This document shows, piece by piece, positions 60,593-64,000 of a DNA stretch of 64,000 bases. Each line of letters starts with the position of its first letter. The stretch's first letter is position 1. The stretch covers positions 310,001 to 374,000 of the forward strand of contig NZ_BOOH01000021.1 of the NCBI RefSeq assembly GCF_016863135.1, in the 5' to 3' direction. The DNA comes from Planobispora longispora (lineage in GTDB: Bacteria; Actinomycetota; Actinomycetes; Streptosporangiales; Streptosporangiaceae). The notes below the pieces were generated by a model. That model was not told where the DNA came from. It saw only the letters and a list, made by a program, of their open reading frames with translations, and did no database searches. A program made the translations under genes and the position numbers.

Positions 60593-61837
60593 TCAGGCGG
60601 GCGTCTCGTCCGCGGCGGGCAGGTCGCGCATCCCGCGCAGCGGGGAGAGCAGCAGCGGCACCACGCAGAGCAGCCCGGCCGCGGCGCTGATCCACACCGT
60701 GGACCGGGCGCCGAACGCCTCGCCCAGAAGGCCGCCGGCGAGACCGCCGAGGGGGAGGACGCCCCACACCACGAAGCGCATCGTGGCGTTCATCCGGCCG
60801 AGCATGTGCTCGGGGGTGACCGCCTGACGGAAGCTCACCTGGCCGACGTTGTAGACGACGACGCCGATCGAGTTCACGAACGTCCCGGCCGCGAAGAACG
60901 CGACCTTCCAGCCGGGCTGGGTGAGCGGAACCAGGAGCATGAACGGCTGGGTGACCAGGATGGAGAGCCAGATGATCCGGGCCGACCCGACCCGGCGGCT
61001 CGCCCGCCCCACGATCGCCGCGCCGGTCAGGCCGCCGACGGCCGCGGCCGAGAGCAGCAGGCCGATGGCGCCGGGGGTGAGACCGATCACCCGGACCAGG
61101 AAGATCATCTCAACGGCGGCGAACACTCCGCTGGCGAAGTTCGCGGTGGCGGTGCAGGCGGCGATCATCCGCAGGATGCGGTGCGTGGCCACGAACCGCA
61201 GACCCTCGCCGATCTCCTTGAGCAGCCCCCGGCGCCCCTCCCGGCCCGGCGCCTGCTCGGCGGCGTCGATCCGCCACAGGAACAGGGCGGAGCCGAGGAA
61301 ACTGAGTGCGTCCACGAGCACCGCGACGGGCGCGGTGAGCAGCTGCACGAGCCCGCCGCCCGCTCCGGGACCGGCCACGGCCGCCGACGAGCGCACGATC
61401 TCCAGCTTGGCGTTGCCGTCCACGAGCCGGTCGCGGTCGACGAGGCTCGGCAGGTAGCTCTGGTAGGCGATGTCGAAGAAGACCGTGGCCAGGCCGGTGC
61501 CGAGCGCCACGCCGTACAACTGGGGCATGGTCAACGCTCCCAGCCACCAGGCGACCGGCACCGAGGCCAGCAGCACGCCCCGGACCAGATCCGCGGAGAT
61601 CAGGATCCGGCGCCGCGCCGTCCGGTCCACCCACACCCCGGCGGGCAGCCCGACCAGCAGGAACGCCGCGGTCTCCGCCGCCACCAGCAGGCCGGTCTCC
61701 AGCTCGCTCGCCCCCAGCACGCCGACGGCCACGAGCGGGAGCGCGAGGAGGCTGATCTGCGTGCCGAACTGACTGATCGTGTCGGCGCCGAACAGGAGCA
61801 TGAAGTTCCGGTGCCGGAACAGGCTGGGGGAGGTCAT
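60593..61837 (-). CDS. MFS exporter (DHA3/EntS-like)
   Basis: A 414-residue transporter with about twelve membrane helices. It starts RHRNFMLLFGADTISQFGTQISLLALPLVAV, a pattern typical of the macrolide/siderophore exporter branch, followed by LVGLPAGVWVDRTARRRILI (the A-loop motif). Later helices include MIFLVRVIGLTPGAIGLLLSAAAVGGLTGA. It probably exports a drug or small metabolite. No regulator is adjacent. Confidence 0.9.
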   Translation of the reverse strand: MTSPSLFRHRNFMLLFGADTISQFGTQISLLALPLVAVGVLGASELETGLLVAAETAAFLLVGLPAGVWVDRTARRRILISADLVRGVLLASVPVAWWLGALTMPQLYGVALGTGLATVFFDIAYQSYLPSLVDRDRLVDGNAKLEIVRSSAAVAGPGAGGGLVQLLTAPVAVLVDALSFLGSALFLWRIDAAEQAPGREGRRGLLKEIGEGLRFVATHRILRMIAACTATANFASGVFAAVEMIFLVRVIGLTPGAIGLLLSAAAVGGLTGAAIVGRASRRVGSARIIWLSILVTQPFMLLVPLTQPGWKVAFFAAGTFVNSIGVVVYNVGQVSFRQAVTPEHMLGRMNATMRFVVWGVLPLGGLAGGLLGEAFGARSTVWISAAAGLLCVVPLLLSPLRGMRDLPAADETPA

Positions 61838-61891
61838 CCGGGCATCGTTACGACGATTGCGCCGCCCCGCAACTTCTTTGAACCGGTGCGC

Positions 61892-62239
61892 TCAGACGGC
61901 GATGAGACGCCGGAGCCAGTGCTGGACCGCGCCGATCTCCTGATCGTCGGCGCATCCGAGAGGGCCGTCGCCGACGAGGCGGTGTGTGGAGATCGAGGTG
62001 ATGTCCTCGGTGCGGGCCCAACTCCGCTGCCGGAGTCCGGAACTCGGAGAGGAGATGCAGACATGATGGGGAAGCCCGCGATCGCGAGTGGTCAGCGGCA
62101 CCACAAGTGTCATCTCGATGGGAAACCGGCAGTGAAGGCCGGAGGCCACGATGAGCGCGGGTCTCCGTCCCCCTTGCTCGCCGCCGACGGGCATGCCGAA
62201 GTCGACCAGCCATGTCTGCCAGGGCAGCACACGGCTCAC
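61892..62239 (-). CDS. MazF/PemK-type toxin
   Basis: A 115-residue endoribonuclease toxin of the type II MazEF class. Visible blocks are QTWLVDFGMPVGGEQGGRRPALIVAS, VVPLTTRDRGLPHHV and RTEDITSISTHRLVG, which match the MazF beta-barrel. The GTG at 62239 overlaps the antitoxin stop as GTGA, the normal antitoxin-first layout. It should cleave mRNA at a short motif when the antitoxin is lost. Confidence 0.88.
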   Translation of the reverse strand: MSRVLPWQTWLVDFGMPVGGEQGGRRPALIVASGLHCRFPIEMTLVVPLTTRDRGLPHHVCISSPSSGLRQRSWARTEDITSISTHRLVGDGPLGCADDQEIGAVQHWLRRLIAV

Positions 62240-62478
62240 GCGGCGTCCTCGCCGTGCCGCCAGTCTCCGGCGGCGTTGTCGGTGAGGAGGGACTCCTCCC
62301 TGTATGAGGCCCATTCGGCCGGGTCGGCCCGCAACTGGTCGTACGCGGCGAGCACCGCTTGCTCCTCGTGCTCGTCGATCAGCCGCCGCAAAGTGTCCGC
62401 CAGAGTGGCGCCGCCGTACTCGGCCGCCACGCCGGCGAGTCGATCACGGAGATCGGTCGAGATCTTGATTGTCGTCAT
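62236..62478 (-). CDS. antitoxin of the MazEF-type pair
   Basis: An 80-residue protein with a short DNA-binding N-terminus (MTTIKISTDLRDRLAGVAAEYGG), TLADTLRRLIDEHEEQAVLAAYDQLRAD, and an acidic Trp-rich tail (WASYREES ... DWRHGEDAA) that would wrap the toxin. The ATG at 62478 is preferred; the ATG at 62484 adds two residues. Two perfect palindromes upstream are its operators. Confidence 0.85.
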   Translation of the reverse strand: MTTIKISTDLRDRLAGVAAEYGGATLADTLRRLIDEHEEQAVLAAYDQLRADPAEWASYREESLLTDNAAGDWRHGEDAA

Positions 62479-62491
62479 GCCCATATCTTCA

Positions 62492-62538
62492 GCATGCCTC
62501 ATAGGCATGCGTGCGGGTATGCACGAACTGGCATACCC
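62492..62538. promoter_or_regulatory. two palindromic operators of the toxin-antitoxin pair
   Basis: GCATGCC-TCATA-GGCATGC (62492-62510) and GGGTATGC-ACGAACTG-GCATACCC (62515-62538) are perfect inverted repeats with related arms. They lie 14-60 bp before the antitoxin start, as expected for ribbon-helix-helix or AbrB-type autorepression. Confidence 0.8.
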
Positions 62539-62621
62539 ACACGTCACGTACTGTGGTGTGCCAATGCTTTACGGCTCCTCCGCCGACTTCCGGCGGATGC
62601 GGACCGGCCGTCCCCGCCGGG

Positions 62622-63563
62622 TCAGGACGGCTGGGCGACCAGGCGCTTGCGGAAGACCCAGTACGACCACGCCTGGTAGCCCACCACGAACGGAAGCGCG
62701 ATCAGGCCGATCCAGGTGAGCGTCTGCAGCGCGTACGGTCCCGAGGCGGCCTCGGCGAGGGTGAGGCCGGGGAGCGGGGCCGGCCACAGGGCGCCGAACA
62801 GGGCGGCCCCGGTCAGGGCGACGGACGAGGCGGTGGCGGTGAAGGCCCAGCCGTCCCGTCCGCGCCAGGTCAGGGCCACCCCGGCGGCCAGGGCCGCGGT
62901 CGCGGCCAGCGCGAGGGCCCAGATCCAGACCGGGGCGTCCGGCCCGCCGGCGGCCGTCCCCGCCGAGGGGATGCCGGACAGCGCCGCGACCCCGGCCGGC
63001 AGCGCCACCGCGGAGAGGACCAGCGCGGCCCGGCGGGCGCGGGCGCGCACCGGGCCCAGGGTCTTCAGCGCCACGAAGACCGCGCCGTGCAGCAGGCACA
63101 GCGACACCGAGAACACCCCGCCGACCAGCATGGCCGTCACGCTGTCGTGCAGCAGGTCGGCGAAGACCGCGCCCCACAGGAAGGCCGGGAGCGCGCTGCC
63201 GATGAGGATGCCCAGGTCGCACCAGGCGCGGTCGGAGGCGTGGTGGACCTTGCCCCGCCACTCCAGGCCGACGCCGCGCACGATCAGCCCGACCAGGACC
63301 AGCACGATCGGCAGGTAGAACTCGCTGAGCATCCCGGCGTACCAGGCGGGGAACGCGGCGAACATCGCGCCCACCGCGCTGATCAGCCAGACCTCGTTGC
63401 CGTCCCAGACCGGGCCGATCGTGCCGAGGACCTGCTTGCGCTCGGCCTCGCCGCGGGACAGCGCCGGGGCGAGCATGCCGACGCCGAAGTCGAAACCCTC
63501 CAGGACGAAGAAGCCGGTCCAGAGGAAGGCGATGACCGTGAACCAGACGGTGGTGAGTTCCAT
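62622..63563 (-). CDS. cydB: cytochrome bd oxidase subunit II
   Basis: A 313-residue membrane subunit of the quinol oxidase used at low oxygen. Family blocks are TVWFTVIAFLWTGFFVLEGFDFGVGML, GTIGPVWDGNEVWLI and VGGVFSVSLCLLHGAVFVALKT, then FVVGYQAWSYWVFRKRL at the C-terminus. About eight helices are seen. It lies 9 bp behind cydA, in the usual AB order. CydDC genes are not in the window. Confidence 0.95.
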   Translation of the reverse strand: MELTTVWFTVIAFLWTGFFVLEGFDFGVGMLAPALSRGEAERKQVLGTIGPVWDGNEVWLISAVGAMFAAFPAWYAGMLSEFYLPIVLVLVGLIVRGVGLEWRGKVHHASDRAWCDLGILIGSALPAFLWGAVFADLLHDSVTAMLVGGVFSVSLCLLHGAVFVALKTLGPVRARARRAALVLSAVALPAGVAALSGIPSAGTAAGGPDAPVWIWALALAATAALAAGVALTWRGRDGWAFTATASSVALTGAALFGALWPAPLPGLTLAEAASGPYALQTLTWIGLIALPFVVGYQAWSYWVFRKRLVAQPS

Positions 63564-63572
63564 CGTTCCCCC

Positions 63573-64000
63573 TCAGTACATCAGCGTCGGCTGGAGCATG
63601 ACGGCCGTGGCGTCGCCGTTCCCGCTGCCGCCGGCCGGCGTGGACGGGGCGGGGGAGACCTGCTCGGGACCCGCCTTCACGTACCGGACGAGCAGGACGG
63701 CCTCGGCCACCGCGAGCAGGCCGTACAGGAGGGTGAAGACCGCCAGTGAGACGGCCACCTCGGTCAGGCTGACGCCGGGCGAGACGCTCGCCGCGGTGAG
63801 CAGCTCGCCCTGGACGGTCCACGGCTGGCGGCCGATCTCGCTGAGCAGCCAGCCCGCGATCATCGCGAGGACCGGCAGCGGCAGCGCCAGCAGGCAGGCG
63901 CGGGCGAACCAGGACGGGATCTCGCGCGGCACCCTGACGGTGCGGCGGCGCCCGCGGACCGGTCCGTGGGGGGCGGGGTGCTCGCGCGAGGCCGCGGGGG
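63573..64000 (-). CDS. cydA: cytochrome bd oxidase subunit I, C-terminal part
   Basis: The window ends within this gene; the frame stays open to base 64000. The visible C-terminus has a basic loop (RGRRRTVRVPREIPSWFARA), then LALPLPVLAMIAGWLLSEIGRQPWTVQGELLTA, which is the CydA hallmark, and a final helix VSLAVFTLLYGLLAVAEAVLLVRYV. The heme ligands and Q-loop lie outside the window. The gene is followed directly by cydB. Confidence 0.93.
   Translation of the reverse strand, partial: PAASREHPAPHGPVRGRRRTVRVPREIPSWFARACLLALPLPVLAMIAGWLLSEIGRQPWTVQGELLTAASVSPGVSLTEVAVSLAVFTLLYGLLAVAEAVLLVRYVKAGPEQVSPAPSTPAGGSGNGDATAVMLQPTLMY

Overview
The window is a very GC-rich chromosomal stretch with strong third-position GC bias, GTG starts, many start/stop overlaps of the ATGA or GTGA type, a WhiB regulator, a DmdR/IdeR-type iron box, a Cys-rich sulfur leader peptide and a ZTP riboswitch in front of glyA. 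Together these point to a filamentous actinomycete, most likely of the Streptosporangiales or Streptomycetales; the family assignment is inference. I see no rRNA, tRNA, CRISPR array, prophage or intact insertion sequence. Most of the window reads as stable core chromosome, with one decayed patch at about 45.7-49.1 kb.

Layout. 0-2.1 kb: end of a sortase gene and a secreted family-64 beta-1,3-glucanase under a double LacI-type operator. 2.1-6.5 kb: acyl-CoA dehydrogenase fusion, aldehyde dehydrogenase and a small membrane protein. 6.5-13 kb: a RibD-like reductase, a small membrane protein, GlgX debranching enzyme, OsmC, an ankyrin/HEAT protein and a DUF1707 protein. 13-16.9 kb: an assimilatory sulfite-reduction operon (leader peptide, siroheme sulfite reductase, zinc-ribbon microprotein, APS reductase, CbiX chelatase) and a Cys-rich microprotein. 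17-22.5 kb: a BrkB-family membrane protein, ZTP riboswitch and glyA, a leader peptide and rsgA, whiB, and an iron-regulated sucrase/ferredoxin-like protein. 22.5-28.8 kb: glpD and a TetR regulator divergent from an AGPS-like flavoprotein, then a DNA-repair-like protein, a zinc alcohol dehydrogenase and a thioesterase. 28.8-38.4 kb: two receptor-type Ser/Thr kinases, a free paralogue of one kinase ectodomain, a metallophosphoesterase, a family-A polymerase and an MFS transporter.

38.6-44.5 kb holds fdrA, ylbE and a DUF2877 gene (the putative oxamate carbamoyltransferase of allantoin breakdown) divergent from a PucR regulator. 49.4-54.6 kb holds a xanthine/uracil permease and a three-subunit molybdenum hydroxylase in one coupled operon. 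These two blocks fit one theme, purine uptake and catabolism. Between them lie an S4 RNA-binding protein, a NYN-domain protein, gene remnants, and a serine hydrolase with its own regulator and tandem operators. 54.7-64 kb: a secreted TIM-barrel-like protein, a molybdopterin oxidoreductase divergent from two small membrane proteins, an orphan histidine kinase, an MFS exporter, an autoregulated MazF-type toxin-antitoxin pair, and cydB with the 3' end of cydA.

The most interesting signals are regulatory: a leader ORF in front of rsgA whose last codons can pair with an anti-start sequence; a pair of divergent, apparently leaderless genes whose start codons lie inside one 31-bp palindrome; the cysteine leader of the sulfite operon; and a molybdopterin oxidoreductase with glutamate where the molybdenum ligand is expected.
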